A stretch of 64,000 nt of DNA from Anthoceros angustus (GCA_010909165.1 MU008168.1:310001-374000); one strand, 5' to 3'; positions 11,001 through 23,323 are shown, counted from the first letter of the stretch. The notes: generated from the sequence alone by a model not told the origin. Numbers and translations: made by a program.

Positions 11001-12838
11001 TGGCAAAGAAAACAGTCTTCACACTGCAACATTCAAAATGGTTTTCATTCCACCTCCTTATTCGAGTGACCCTAAGTATTGACTGTTCCATGCTTTTTCA
11101 ATTCTGATCTGTGGAGATATGACGCATGGTGTTCACTTCTTTCTTCTCCAGGGCAGGAGAGGAAGCAGTGCAGTGCAATGATTGTGAATTTCCTCACATG
11201 TAAGGACGTGGGCTCGAGTATTTGCAAGCCCTAATAACGCTATTTAAGCCTTTTTAATTTAATGCATGTGCTTGTGTTCTAGGGCGGAGGATCAATGGGC
11301 ACAATGTGAAAATTGTGCAATCTGGCGCAGAGTTCCATCAGATGTTGTGATATCATCCAGATGGACCTGTTCGGAAAACCACTGGGACCCGGAGAGGTTA
11401 CCACCTCTTCAAAGCCTATGTGCGGGGTACTTTGTCCAGATTATTTGTGTTCTCCGCCTTGCTAACTGGTCCTGAAACTGTATTTGGCAGAGCTTCGTGC
11501 AGTGAGCCCCAGGAGTTGACTAATGAGGAGATTGAACAGCTGTTGCTTACTACGGGTAAGTCAGTCATATAATTCTGCAGGCATTGTAAGTACTTTTAGC
11601 AAATTCAAGTTATCCACAAATGACTAAAAGTCAGTAGGTTTGACTACCATGGTGTGGAAATCGTCTGAAGCCATGTCTGAAGTGAGAACTTTGCTGATAG
11701 TTACGAAGTTCATGCATGGATTTCAGGAGCGGAATATATGAGGCAAGGTGTAGATGGAGCTGTGGTTCGTGAGACAACTGCCTTAGGACTGGATGCGTTG
11801 GCTGATGCTGCTGCCTTGAGGGAGGAAGCAGTTGCTGTTGGGGCTATGCCTGTGTCGCCCACATCACCAGTCCGCACCACCAAGCACCCTCGGCACAGAC
11901 CTGGTTGCACCTGCATCGTCTGTATTCAGCCACCAAGTGGGAAGGGTCCTAAACACAAGCCCAATTGCATATGTAATGTGTGTGTGACTGTGAAAAGGAG
12001 GTTCAAGACTCTTGAATTGCGGCGCAAGAAGCGTGATATAGATGTGACTCACGTTCGAAAAAGGAAGTCCTTTCAGTATGGCAGAGATGGCGGAGATGGA
12101 GAGCACAACAAAGTGGGCACATCAAAACTGTCCTTCAGGTCCTCTGAAAATGGCAGCTATGATAGAGTGGGGCCTTTGTTGCAGGAATCCAGTTTACCAG
12201 TCGTACAAGGGGGCAATTCCTCAGGAGTCAGTCGGAAAGGTGCAGACAGGAGCAGTCATGTTGGTCTCACTCGAAGGGATGAACTTGCGATCAAGATGCC
12301 ATCAGTTAGGCTGGAACTAAGGTCTGAAAAACCTGCTGCTGGATACTCGAGATCAAATCATGCAGGTGATGAGGAGGGCTCTTGGAGGTCTAGACCAAGT
12401 GAGATAGACCTCAATATGCAACCAGATGCAAAACATGAGGAAATGCATGATAAGGCGGAGAGGGGCAGGGAACGAGACCTTGGGAGTGGATCAGCCTCAG
12501 GGTCTCTAAACCTTTTGGAAGTTGCAAGGGAGGGCCATGTGAAGCACACAGTTGCAGGACCGTTTTATGGCTCTTCATCAGATGGGAAATCCATGCATCC
12601 ACCGTTACTGGTCTCAGATGGGAGCAACACTAGAAATAAGGTGTCATTTGAAAAGCTGGAGCATCGAAGTTCCAGTGGCAGTGGTCCTGGTGAAGGGAGT
12701 AACAAGAACTTGCAGAGTGGTGAAGCTACGTCCCGGCTCTCTGCAAAAGGCCCTGACTCCGATCTGGGTGTTCAACAGGGAGGTCAATTCGCAGGGTCCA
12801 ACTTCTCAAATACCCAATCGATGGACACAGAGTGCTGA
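8001..12838 (+). CDS. VAL/HSI2-type B3 transcriptional repressor
   Basis: About 12 exons encode a protein of roughly 1,050-1,080 residues. Exons I can place: 8001-8131, 8217-8298, 8402-~8505, ~8623-~9466, ~9640-9725, 9811-9985, 10277-10356, 10528-10887, 10988-11040, 11283-11396, 11491-11555, 11727-12838. Domain order matches the VAL family: a PHD-like Cys/His region (exons 1-3, from MNRRC to FCEAFH and RIHCGC), a B3 DNA-binding domain (exons 5-7, with [20 protein letters not shown]), a CW zinc finger ([16 protein letters not shown]), and a Cys-rich segment ([20 protein letters not shown]) in exon 12. The C-terminal IDLNMQP resembles an EAR repression motif. VAL proteins bind RY (CATGCA) elements and recruit Polycomb to silence seed-maturation genes. 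The intron after 9725 has a GC donor (GAG|GCAAGT). The exon 3-4 and 4-5 joins are not certain. Confidence 0.93.
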
Positions 12839-13410
12839 TCGAACTATATTATATACTCTACAACTGCAAATGACAAGTTGTATATATTATGCAATTTTTG
12901 GGCCTCCTAAGTACGGGAAAGAGGTCTCTTAGATGCTCTTTGATCTGTCTCGTGTCTTCTCGAACTTGTAAGCCATGTGTTTCGAGTTATTCTCTGCGTT
13001 TTTTGCCTTATGAAGTTTGTTATGCATGAATTGTAGTGATGACCGTCTGTCAGCATGTGCAGATATTCGGTTCAGTGAGGAGGCGTTGGAAGACGGAAAC
13101 TTGAAATGACGAGATGGTACGCAACTATGCATGGTCTGTAACGTGAAAATTGAGTTCGTCAGTCGAGTTTAAAGAAGTGTGATAAAGTATAATTAAATAG
13201 GAGAAACTTCATTCGATTCCTGCCCGATTGTTGGGAGATTTGTAGTGTCATTGGTTGAGTTATGGCCAGTCATGGCCAGTCTTGTACTTGTACCACATCG
13301 ATTCGCCGATACTCTTCATAGGGATCTGCTTTTCTCGCTCAAATTCTAGAAGAGAATTTCTTACACGGCATGCGCCGTTTGGAGCGCGACATAATCTCGG
13401 CATTCACAAT
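12839..13410. other. VAL 3' flank up to the mobile-element insertion site
   Basis: This is non-coding sequence with the probable VAL 3' untranslated region and intergenic DNA. It ends at the 10-bp target-site duplication of the large element. No additional gene is supported. Confidence 0.5.
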
Positions 13411-13420
13411 TTCACATTGC
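13411..13420. repeat. Left target-site duplication (TTCACATTGC)
   Basis: The 10-bp TTCACATTGC is repeated exactly at 44601-44610, directly outside the opposite inverted repeat. MULE transposases typically make 8-11-bp target duplications. Confidence 0.85.
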
Positions 13421-13509
13421 GTTAGGCCTAAATATCGGTTCGCCAAGGTACGGCCTGGCGAACCGACATGCCATGCCATGAGCATGGCCTTCCTCTCCCT
13501 CTCTCTCTC
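13421..13509 (+). repeat. Left terminal inverted repeat with internal hairpin
   Basis: This matches the reverse complement of ~44512-44600 almost base for base through TAGGCCTAAATATCGG and on to ATGAGCATGGCC, followed by a CT-rich tail. Within it, 13436-13465 is a near-perfect palindrome (CGGTTCGCCA / TGGCGAACCG arms) that could fold into a hairpin. Confidence 0.9.
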
Positions 13510-14269
13510 TTATCCGTGCCAACCCGCGAGCTACGGTTCCGTTGCCCGATTGTCGTGGCACCCCGCGCCATGCCCGATTGTCGTGGCACCCCGCGCCATA
13601 CCGCCGCCTTCGTTTGTTTGATTGAGAACGAGAGCGGAGAGAGCGCTCTGCTCAAAGGAGGGCACACGGTAAGAGTTGAAAGACCGAAGGCTGGGGAGGA
13701 TGCACGTATATTGATCGTGCTCCAGCGATGGATGAGGTTGCAGCGCATTGTCCTTTGCGATTCGAGGCACGGTGGAGGGAAATTTTCTTTCAATGACTTG
13801 GAATGGCAGCAATCCTCATACAAGCATCCATCTTGTCCTAGCCAAGACAAACAACGACAGGTAGCTTACATCCCTTGGACCAGAGTGCAGGATTTCATAG
13901 AGGGCATGAACTCATTGCCACATGCTCCTACAAATTATTACAAGGCATCTCGTAGAGGGCCGGCCAGCAATACTTCAGCAGTAAGTTGTCTGAAGCTAGA
14001 TGCAGCCATTGTCACAACACGGTATGTATGGACCCTAAGGATTCAATCCGTTTACTTTCTGCTTGTTGGTATCATTGAAAGATTTCATCTTCAGTGGTTT
14101 GCTTGCAGTTATTGGTGTGGATATGGGCCACAGGACTTGCGGAATGTTCCCATGCCTCCACCACATACATGGAGGGTGAGAAGAAGCGTAGACGGTCTTG
14201 GATTGCTAATGGTGAAAGCATCAAACACGCAACAGCTTCGTTTGCCATTACGCGATTCTGAAGATGGCG

Positions 14270-15880
14270 ATGGTGCTCAAGTATCATTATACGAAACTAT
14301 GCACGTGGATGTTTCCAGAAGAGTGTGTCATGGCCCAGAGTACGTAGGCATGCCAAGAGATGTCAGGGCTCCTCACTTGAGTCTTGTGAAGGCATGGGTG
14401 AAACATGGTTTATCGTAATGTTTCTATGTCGAGATTCTTAGGCGACACGGAGGCGGTGAGCGAAATGTTGTGGGCTTTCAACAAGCTTGGAGCATGAGTC
14501 ACAGTATGTCCAGGTTAGAGATGATTTCTTGACACGTGCAGACATTGACAATCTTGCCGTCGACTTGCAAGGTACAGTGTGGAAACATCATCAGGATGAC
14601 AATATTAGTGTGGGTATATGGATGCGGCTCAATGCTGCATTTGTGTTTCACAAGTCCACTGCTGATCAGTCGTTTTGTTTGGGGATTCAGACCCGTTCAT
14701 GCTTCAGACCTGTTTGACACATGGTAAGAATAATGTGCTCGGGATTGATTCCACGTTTAGTGTAAACTAGTACAAGTACCAGCTCTTCACAATTATGGCT
14801 TTCGACCTTCACATGAATGGTATTCCGGTAGCATGGGTTTTTGCAAAGGACGGTACAAGTGACACCATAGCCAGGTGGTTGACATCTTTTCATGAGGTTC
14901 TGTTAAGTATGAATGCAACTTGGTTGCCCTACGCAATATTGGTTGATGATTGTCCAGCTGAGATTGTTGCAATTCAAAAGGTTTACAATTACAGTGTTCC
15001 TGTTCTACTTTGCCTCTGGCATGTGCGTCGTGCTTGGCTCCGTAATCTTATTAAGAAAGTCCAAAGCAGGTAGACAAGGAAGCCATATGGCGAATTGCTC
15101 AAGTAACATTATACTAAACTATGCACGTGGATGTTTCGGAAGAGTGTCATGGCCCAGAGTACGTAGGCATGCCAAGAGATGTCGTGGCTCCTCACTTGAG
15201 TGCCGACAAGAAGGCATGGGTGAAACATATCGTGTAATGTTTATGTCGAGATTCTTAGACGACACCAGAGCGTGCGAAATGTTGTGGGCTTTCAACAAGC
15301 TTGGAGCATGAGTCACGGTATGTGGTTAGAGATGATTTCTTGACACGCAGACATTGACAATCTTGCCGACTTGCAAGGTACAAGGTGGAAACATCATCGA
15401 TGACAATATTAGTGTGGTATATGGATGCGGCTCAATCGCATTTGTGTTTCACAAGTCCACGATCGATCGTTTGTTTGGGGATTCGCACCGCTCATGCTTC
15501 GCACTGCTTGACACATGGTAAGAATAATGTGCTCGGATTGATTCCACGTTTGGTGTAAACCAGTACAAGTACCAGCTCTTCACAATTATGGCTTTCGACC
15601 TTCACATGAATGGTATTCCAGTAGCATGGGTTTTGGCAAAGGACGGTACAAGTGACACCATAGCCGTGTGGTTGACATCTTTTCATGAGGTTCTCATAAG
15701 GATGCAACTTGGTTGCCTCGCAATATTGGTTGATGATTGTGCAGAGATTGTTGCAATTCAAAAGGTTTACAATTACAGTGTTCCTGTTCTACTTTGCCTC
15801 TGGCATGTGCGTCGTGCTTGGCTCCGTAATCTTATTAAGAAAGTCCAAAACAGGGTAGACAAGGAAGCCATATAGCAGGA
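14270..15880 (+). repeat. Tandem duplication of the MULE catalytic region (two ~0.8-kb copies)
   Basis: About 14,270-15,085 and 15,086-15,880 are the same segment, from the LYETMHVDV/CTWMF region to LIKKVQ, with dozens of 1-5-base indels between copies. Many differences fall at CAG or CTG, where one copy has CG. Confidence 0.85.
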
Positions 15881-15919
15881 ATTAGGTGAACTGATGTACA
15901 TCAAGGGCTCCAGCACATC

Positions 15920-17290
15920 AATTCGAGATACAATTCGAGAGAGTGAGCAGTTGCTATTTTCCTTCTATGCCAAGTAGGAGAAACGGCAACCCGCGTTCGT
16001 GGGATATTTCAGAACAACCTGGGGTGCACAACTAGGTTAGTCCATATCTCCAGCCTTGTATTCTCCCTTTTCAAGCTTGTGCACATACACATCTTCGCAA
16101 GGCCTGTTTTGATTGCAGGCATGTTCATAAAAAAATGCCCGCATGCTTGCAGGGGCAATCGTGCTCTGCTATAGAGGCATGGCATCGGTTTTTAAGGAGA
16201 AACTTAGTCTTACGAGGGCATCTCTTGCTGGCAGACAAGTAGACTGGCTGTTACATCAATTGTGCTTCGTAATTGCGTCCCATTATTGGTATGTGAACCA
16301 TTGCAAAGGAGGGTATGTGGTTAACACAGCCGAGGAGAAACTGGTGCACACTGCAATAGATGGGGCAACTCTGATTGAGAATGATAATGTTACTTTGCCT
16401 TCCCCACCTTGTACCACAGCTTTATGCAGGAGTTCAACAGATGCCCATGTGACATATACAATTGAGAATGCAGATTCCATGTGGGCTATATGTGAGTGTG
16501 CTCAAGGGAGGAAAGGCTTTATTTGTAAACACATCGTGAAAGTGCAGGATATGCTTGGAGTGCTCTCATACACACTCCGGATGAAGCGTCGATGTCTGAC
16601 AGAAAGATGGTGCAGTAATTCGAGAGAGTGAGCGGTTGCTATTTTCCTTCTATGCCAAGTGGGAGAAAGCGGCAACCCGCGTCAGGCTATTTCAACAACT
16701 GGGTGCACAACTAGGTTAGTCCATATCTCCAGCCTCGTATTCTCCCTTTTCAAGCTTGTGCACATACACATCTTCACAAGGCCTGTTTTGATTGCAGGCA
16801 TGTTCATAAAAAATGCCCGCATGCTTCCGCATGCAGGGCAATACTGTGCCTCTGCTATAGAGGCATGGCATCGGTTTTTTAAGGAGAAACTTAGTCTTAC
16901 GAGGGCATCTCTTGCTGGCAGACAAGTAGACTGGCTGTTACATCAATTGTGCTTCGTAATTGCGTCCCATTATTGGTATGTGAACCATTGCAAAGAAGGA
17001 GGGTATGTGGTTAACACAGCCGAGGAGGTGCACCTGCTTGCAATAGATGGGGCAACTCGATTGAGAATGATAATGTTACTTTGCCTTCCCACCTTGTACC
17101 ACTTTATGGAGTTCAGCAGATGCCCATGTGACATATACAATTGAGAATCTGATTCCATGTGGGCTACATGTGAGTGTGCTCAAGGGAGGAAAGGCTTTAT
17201 TTGTAAACACATCGTGAAAGTGCAGATATGCTTGGAGTGCTCTCATACACTCCGGATGAAGCGTCGATGACAGATAGTGCAGTAATTCGA
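15920..17290 (+). repeat. Tandem duplication of the MULE SWIM region (two ~0.7-kb copies)
   Basis: About 15,920-16,615 and 16,612-17,290 both run from attcgagagagtgagc through the SWIM finger to the aagcgtcgatg region, again with many small indels. The duplication is separate from the one upstream. Confidence 0.83.
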
Positions 17291-17830
17291 GAGCTGTGAC
17301 TCTTGCTTTATGTGATAATAGAGAACAGGTGATGGAAAGCGTTCCGTGCAACCTGCAACCCGCTGTGGAGGGTGTTTTATGTAATGAAAGCGGAACACAA
17401 GATCAGATTCGCTTCCTGGAACAAGATTGCAATGCTATTGTGAATTTGATGCACAAGAATAAGGAAGTCATGGGGGATGCAGCACTTTTGGTGAAACGTA
17501 CACTCATGGATGTCCAGCGTTTGATTGCATATGAGCAGGAAATGCCTGCAGCACGGCAGCCTCTTCAAGCATTTACCTGGTGACGAGGGAGACAACAACA
17601 TCGTCAGGACTAAGCCATTCTTCTCACCACCGAAGAAAAAGAAGAAGAGGGTGACTTGGAAGTTATCAGCAGACAAAGAAAACTAGCGTAAGTGTAGGTG
17701 CGATGTAGGTGCCAGTAATGTCTCCCTTTAGATGTTTTGACCAATGCTGCAATTAATCAAAAACTCAGTCTTGGTGATCGTCCTCTCCGCTCGTCTTGGT
17801 GATCCTCCTCTGCGCTTGCCTCAGTGCGTC

Positions 17831-20800
17831 TGTGGCGCGACTTTCGCTGATGGCCAGCCGGGCGCGCACAATCCCGTGTCGTTGTAGGAAGAAGTCCGTT
17901 CCCAAGGGAATGATAGGCTCCGTTTACCGCGTTTCAGGTGATTCCTACCGCACTTAGCGCTCGTTCAGTCTCAACGCACACATACTCCTAACTACTCACA
18001 ACGTTCACCGTACAGGCCCGGTATGGCCAAACGTTTAGGGACCCGTTCGCGTCCGTATCGTTCACATACATCCCTCACGCATCGATCCTTTCCTCTCCTC
18101 TCACGCTACACTCTTGATCTTAGAAAAAGCGGGTTCTGTGATCCGGACCTCCTCCGCCTCCTCCGCTGCTCCGGCCTCTCCGTCCGGGCTCTACACGCCC
18201 GAGTTCCTCCGGCTCACGTTCAGTCAGTTCGGTCGGACTTGGTCCGGACCTCGGTCCGGACAAAGTCGGACTCACGCCCACCCTTCCTGCACACACCACA
18301 GCGTTAAGTCCGTCACGGACCTTGATCAATCTCCCGGAGGCGCCTTTCGGTGACTCGGGACTCACGTTAGCAAGAAGACTCACAAAGGTCTCGCAAGAAC
18401 GCGCATCAACACCAAGAGAAAGATGCTTTACTAGGCTCGGCCCTCTTATCTGCGCCCAAGGTGGCGTCTTTATTACACCCCTATTACGGGCGTGCTCGGT
18501 ATACCTAATCGCCGCCTACCATCCTATTTCCCCTATCTCCTTCGCCGTGGTGGGAAGGTCACAGGCCCGCCTCGGAATGGGTGGTCAATCCCGCGGTTGT
18601 GGTGCACCCAATCGGATGATCCGTGAGGCGGGCCCCTCCTCTCCGGAATCACAGCCGGGTTGGGCTCGTGATCGACAACCGCCGTTACCACGGCGTCATC
18701 CTCCTCGGCCTCCCCAGGTCCTTGGCGGTGGGGCCACCACTATCGGCTCCCTAGCGTAAGTCGAAGGGGCTCCTCCTTCTTGCCGCCGGTCCTCGAGGTC
18801 TGTCTCGACTCCGAACTTGAGTCGGACTTATTACGGGTCCGGACTTGAGTCCGGCTAGGTCCGACCTTGTCTGGGTCCGGACCTCGGTCCGGACCTCGGT
18901 CCGGACTTGAGTCGGACTTATTAGTCCGGACTTGAGTCGGACTTATTCTGGTCCGGACTTGAGTCCGGCCTCCTCGGTCCTTCGCCGGTGGGGCCACCAC
19001 CATTCGCTCCCCTAGCGTAAGTCGGGGCTCCTCCTCCGCCGCCTCCTCGGTCCTCGAGGTCTGTCTCGACTCGAACTCGAGTCCGCTTATTTCGGTCCGC
19101 CGGCTAGGTCCGACCTTGTCTGGGGTCCGGACCTCGTGGTCCGGACTTATTACGGGTCCGGACTGTGGTCCGGACTTATTACGGGTCCGGACTTGTGGTC
19201 CGGACAAAGTCCGACTCGGTCCGGACTGTGGTCCGGCCTCCGGGTCCGGACAAAGTCCGGACTCACGCCCACCGGGTTTCCTCCTCACGGGACTCCTCCG
19301 TGGCTCTCCTCAAGTCCTCCAGTTCCCGATCGCCGTGGCTCTCCCTCGAAGTCCTCCATCTCCTCCTTCCTCGATCCGAGCGAGGGACTCCGCCTTGGCC
19401 TCCTCCTTCCATGGTGAGGTGCGGGTGCTTACCTCGATCGCATCCGCCTCCCTCGTTCTCCTCCTCCGGTTGCTCCTCTCCGCGCTCCGTCATCTCAAGC
19501 AGGGCCACTAGGGTCCTGTCTTTGTCCCGTGGCCTTCATCTCCTTGAGCCTTCCGGTCCGTCGTTTCCTCCTCACGGACTCCTCCGCCTTCGGGAGCTCG
19601 GCGTGGTAATAGGCAAAGTCAGATCGACTTGTTGAATTGCCTCTTCCACGTGTGCGGGCACCGATACTCCCTCGCCATAAGTGTTGGGGAGGCGTCTTTG
19701 CCCGGCTTGTTGGGCCACCTCTCTGCCCGGTTGTGGTGGGCAGGTATCACGCGAGGCTACAAGGCGGCCTCGGTCACCTCCTGCGGTGCAGTTGCTCCAC
19801 TGCTCCGGCTCCGTCGTTTCCTCTCCATTGCCCGGCTTGTTGGGCCACCTCTCCTGCCCGGTTGTGTGGGTATCAGCGAGGCTACAAGGCGGCCTCGGTC
19901 ACCTCCTGCTCCTTCCGCCTCTTGGCCTCCATCTCCTCCTCCGGCTCCGTCGTTTCCTCTCCATTGCCACTTACCGCCATAGCGCGGCGTTCCCTTCCGC
20001 CTTTCTCGGTGGACGGCTTCTTTTACGCTTCCGGTGCTCGCGCTCCTCCGTTCATTACGGCCTTTAGCTCCGACTCCCTCTCAGTGGTCGGATACCTCCG
20101 TCCGACTCGGACTTCCTCCGGCTCATACATGGCACAGCGTCCAACTCCTTGGATAGTCGCGATTTTCCTCCGTCTTGAGGAGCTGGGCTCTCGTGCTCGA
20201 GTCGTGGATTCTCTCGTTGAGAATCACTGCTCCGACGCATCTTGGGTTGTAGCTCCAGTGTCCTTCATCCTCCATCTGCTGCGCCTCTCCTCTACTTCCT
20301 GCGGTGTACTCGGAGATCTCCTATCTCCCGAGTCTTGGCCTCCATCTCCTCCTCCGGTGGCCTCCATCTCGCCGCCTTTGTGCGGCCTTGAGTTAGCCTC
20401 ATGCTGACTCTCCACGGTTCGATCACGTCATGGTGATCCGGTCGCTCTCTTCCCTTCGCCTCCTTCCGCCTTTACAGGCCTCGCCCACTTGGCGCCGCCT
20501 AGCCGGCCGCCTCCGCCAGTCCCGAGCTCTCTGCTTGTGCCGGGCCTCTTCCGCCTCTGCTGCGCTTCCCTTCGCAAGGTCCTCCGCCCGCTTGGCCTCT
20601 GAGCTTGCCCCGGTGACGGTGAAGAACCTTAACCAGTCTGCTTGAACGCCGGGCCTCGCGCTCCGCCACCGGCGTTCCCTTCCTCGATCCGGCGAGGGAC
20701 TCCGCCTTTTCCTTTGCCCCTCGGCCGCCTTCACTTGCTCTTGGGTTCCACCATCCTCCTCGGGTGGCCTCCACTTCACAGGTCTTCTCCTGTACCACGA

Positions 20801-23323
20801 GACCCCAAAGCATTCCGTCCATGGCGGTAGCGGACTTCGCCGTGTTTCTTCCACGGCCGGTGAGGCCCCCACAAAGTCCGTAGTGGGAGCCGGCATTTCT
20901 CGATCCGAGGACCTCCATACCGATCGAGTAAGTCGGTGGGTTCTCGGACCTAATCGGGACCCTCGGTCACAGTGGTGAGGTCCGAGTCTCACCCTCTTGG
21001 CCTCTTGGCCTCTAACTCCTTGGCCCGGCCTCTTCCTCCTTCCGCCTCTTCCGCCTCTTCCTCACCGAAGGTCCTCCGCCCGCTTGGCCTCTGAGCTTGT
21101 TTCACTGTCAGAACCTTGGCCCGGCCCCGAACCGCCTCGGCCCGCCACCCGGCGCTTCCTTCCTCGATCCGAGCGAGGGACTCCGCCTTTTCCTTTGCCT
21201 CGGCCGCCTTCACTTGCTCTTGAGTTCCACCATCCTCCTCCGGTGGCCTCCACTTCGGGTCTTCTCCACTGCACACGAGACCCCAAAGCATTCCGTCCAT
21301 GACGGTAGTGACTCGCCGTGTTTCTTCCACGGCCGCCGCTGGTGAGGCCCCCACAAAGTCCGTAGTGGGAGCCGGCATTTCTCGGTCCGCCAAGGACCTC
21401 CATACCGCAGCCCCGAGTAAGTCCGACTGGGTTCTCGGACCTAATCAGACCTCAGTCCCGAGTGGTGAGGTCCGAGTCTCACCCTCTTGGCCCTCTTGGC
21501 CTCTAACTCCTTTGTGCCCTCTTTCTCACAGGGCTCGGAGGAGGTGAGGGGTCGGGAGCAAGCTCTTTTGCCCCTTCACAGCCGGGGGACCGGCTCGAGG
21601 TGGGGCTGCGCGGTGACCTCCTGCTCCTTGGGCCACGTCCCCTGCCCTCCTTACGCCTCTTGACCTCTTGCCACTCCGTGGCGGGGTAAGTCCGGCACCT
21701 TGAGGTCTTTGCGTTGGTAAGCGGCACCGTCTTCCGCCTCTTGCTCCCGTTGAGTTCGTCGGGGCTCGGCGGCCGTCGTGGTTGTTGGGCCACCTCTCCG
21801 CCTTTTCCTTTGCCCCTCGGCCGCCTCCTCCTCCGGTGGCCTCCATCTGCTGCCCTCCTTCCGCCTTTCTCACAGGGCTCGGAGGGCACCAAAAGGAGGA
21901 AGGGGAATCGCCTCCCAAACTTCCACAGGTGGTGAGGGGTTCGCTCCGGCGTATGGAGTCAGGAATCCTCGATCGTCCTCCTCCGAGTCGCTTGGTCTTG
22001 AAGGGCGACCCCCACCTCAGGCGCCCTTGCACGCTCTACTTGGCGGGGCCTCCGGCTCCTTAGGCGCCCGCTCAAGCTCTCCCTCCTTGAGCTCGAAATG
22101 TCCCCATACATGAATCGGGTATGGGGTCACCGATGGCGAGGCTTCTCGCTCCTTAGCTTGCGTGCCTGGGAACCGGCGAAGATAATCCTTCCCGGTCGCT
22201 CTCTTCCCATGGGCGCATGCGAGAATACCAGCAGGTTATCACCAAGGTGATCCACCTTGGTGAGTTCAATGGACAATGATCCGGGCTACCGCCCTTACTC
22301 GATCCGGCGGATCGGATATCAACCATCCGTTGGTTGTCCGCTGCGTTCGAGCCTCGGCGTGCCATGGCCTATCTTCCCTTCGCCTTAAGGGGCTCGCACC
22401 ACGCCCCTTCTTCCTCCTCCGGGCGGTTGTAGGCCATCCTCGGGACCTCAAGGTCCATCGCCTCGGGTCCTCCGGAGGTTCTTGGATCGGACCTCCTTGT
22501 TGATCGCCGCCGGCATCTTCGGGCAAACTCCGGACTAGAGCGTTGAAGGTCAGACCATTTGGAACACGTCCGGATGCCATTCCCCACCAATTCCTGCTTC
22601 CTCCGGCCCGGGCCCGAAGTCCGGATAGCGCGGGTCACAATGTTGCGCTCCACGAGGGTCCATGGCTCCCAGACTTCGTCGGCTTTTGGGTGCCATTGCT
22701 TCCTCCTCTTGTTCTTTGTAGGCTGGCCGAGTCCGGCACGATGTTCCTCGCCGCGTTGTTGCTCCAACCTTGGTGAGCGCTCTGGGGCGCCCAAAAGATA
22801 GCGCCAGAGAGCCGGATTGCGGGCGCAAGGCTGTGAGGATTATGCGGGCTGTGAGCCACCTCCCTCCTTGGCGCTTGTGGAAGTAATCAGCGGAAGGCGC
22901 CTCTTCGTTGTCCGTAGCGCGAGTGCATGGCTTACTCGACCCTCGCTTCCGCTTACTGCGGCCTTACGCGCCGCGCGCGGGCGTGAATACTGCCTGCGGC
23001 AAGGTTACGGTCTGACCTCGCATGCCCGACCTCCACTCGGGGCCGTCCACGTGGCGCCGCCTGCATCCTCACGCCTCCGCTCCTAGGTTACTTTCCTGGC
23101 GTACTTATCCTGTTTTGACACAGGTGGGTTCGGACTTATCCGTTACTCGGCGTAGTCCGAGCTTGCCATAGTGGTACCGGGGTCCGTTGTTCACTCCAGT
23201 CGGAGTATACTCGAGCCTCGTCCGGCGCTACCCCAATTTATTCCTCCTTTTCGCCTTATTTATCCTTCAATCCTAAAAAGCGAAACCCTACTTATTTCTT
23301 AACTCCCGAGTGCATAGCCCACA
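17831..23323 (-). repeat. 3' LTR of the gypsy element (5.5 kb)
   Basis: It begins TGTGGCGCGACTTTC and ends ATAGCCCACA on the plus strand, i.e. TG...CA termini. The polypurine tract follows immediately on the internal side. The central part carries the GTCCGGAC minisatellite. The many open frames here overlap on both strands, are Pro/Arg/Ser-rich and change between copies, so I regard them as non-coding. Confidence 0.75.
18815..19265. repeat. GTCCGGAC minisatellite, array 1
   Basis: Short degenerate monomers of the form GTCCGGACTTATT(N) or GTCCGGACTTGA are tandemly repeated. Each includes the 8-bp palindrome GTCCGGAC or its shortened form GTCGGAC. On the element's sense (minus) strand each longer monomer reads AATAAGTCCGGAC. 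Confidence 0.85.

Larger units (their letters stand above)
13660..17690 (+). pseudogene. Decayed MULE transposase gene with SWIM zinc finger
   Basis: Plus-strand pieces in several frames belong to one MULE transposase. The N-terminal part at ~13,790-13,960 includes DLEWQQSSYKHPSCPS and YIPWTRVQDFIEGM. The catalytic DDE core at ~14,740-15,070 shows GIDSTF, YKYQLFTIMAFD, ILVDDC and LLCLWHVRRAW. The SWIM zinc finger (CECAQGRKGFICKH, CxC...CxH) lies at ~16,490-16,540. A C-terminal Lys-rich tail (PPKKKKKR, ~17,620-17,650) may be a nuclear signal. Frame changes occur throughout, and two segments are tandemly duplicated (see separate entries), so no intact protein can be made from this copy. It is adjacent to and directed away from the left inverted repeat, the usual MULE arrangement. 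Confidence 0.88.

Noticed and set aside
18815-19265. Spaced GTCCGGAC repeats resembling a CRISPR-like array
   Set aside because: Monomers are 13-25 bp, degenerate, without unique spacers, and lie in an LTR of a plant genome. They are a minisatellite.
19629-20407. Long Ser/Pro/Arg-rich open frames in the LTR regions
   Set aside because: Open on several frames and both strands, length changes between repeat copies through small indels, and no known domain. GC-rich composition explains them.
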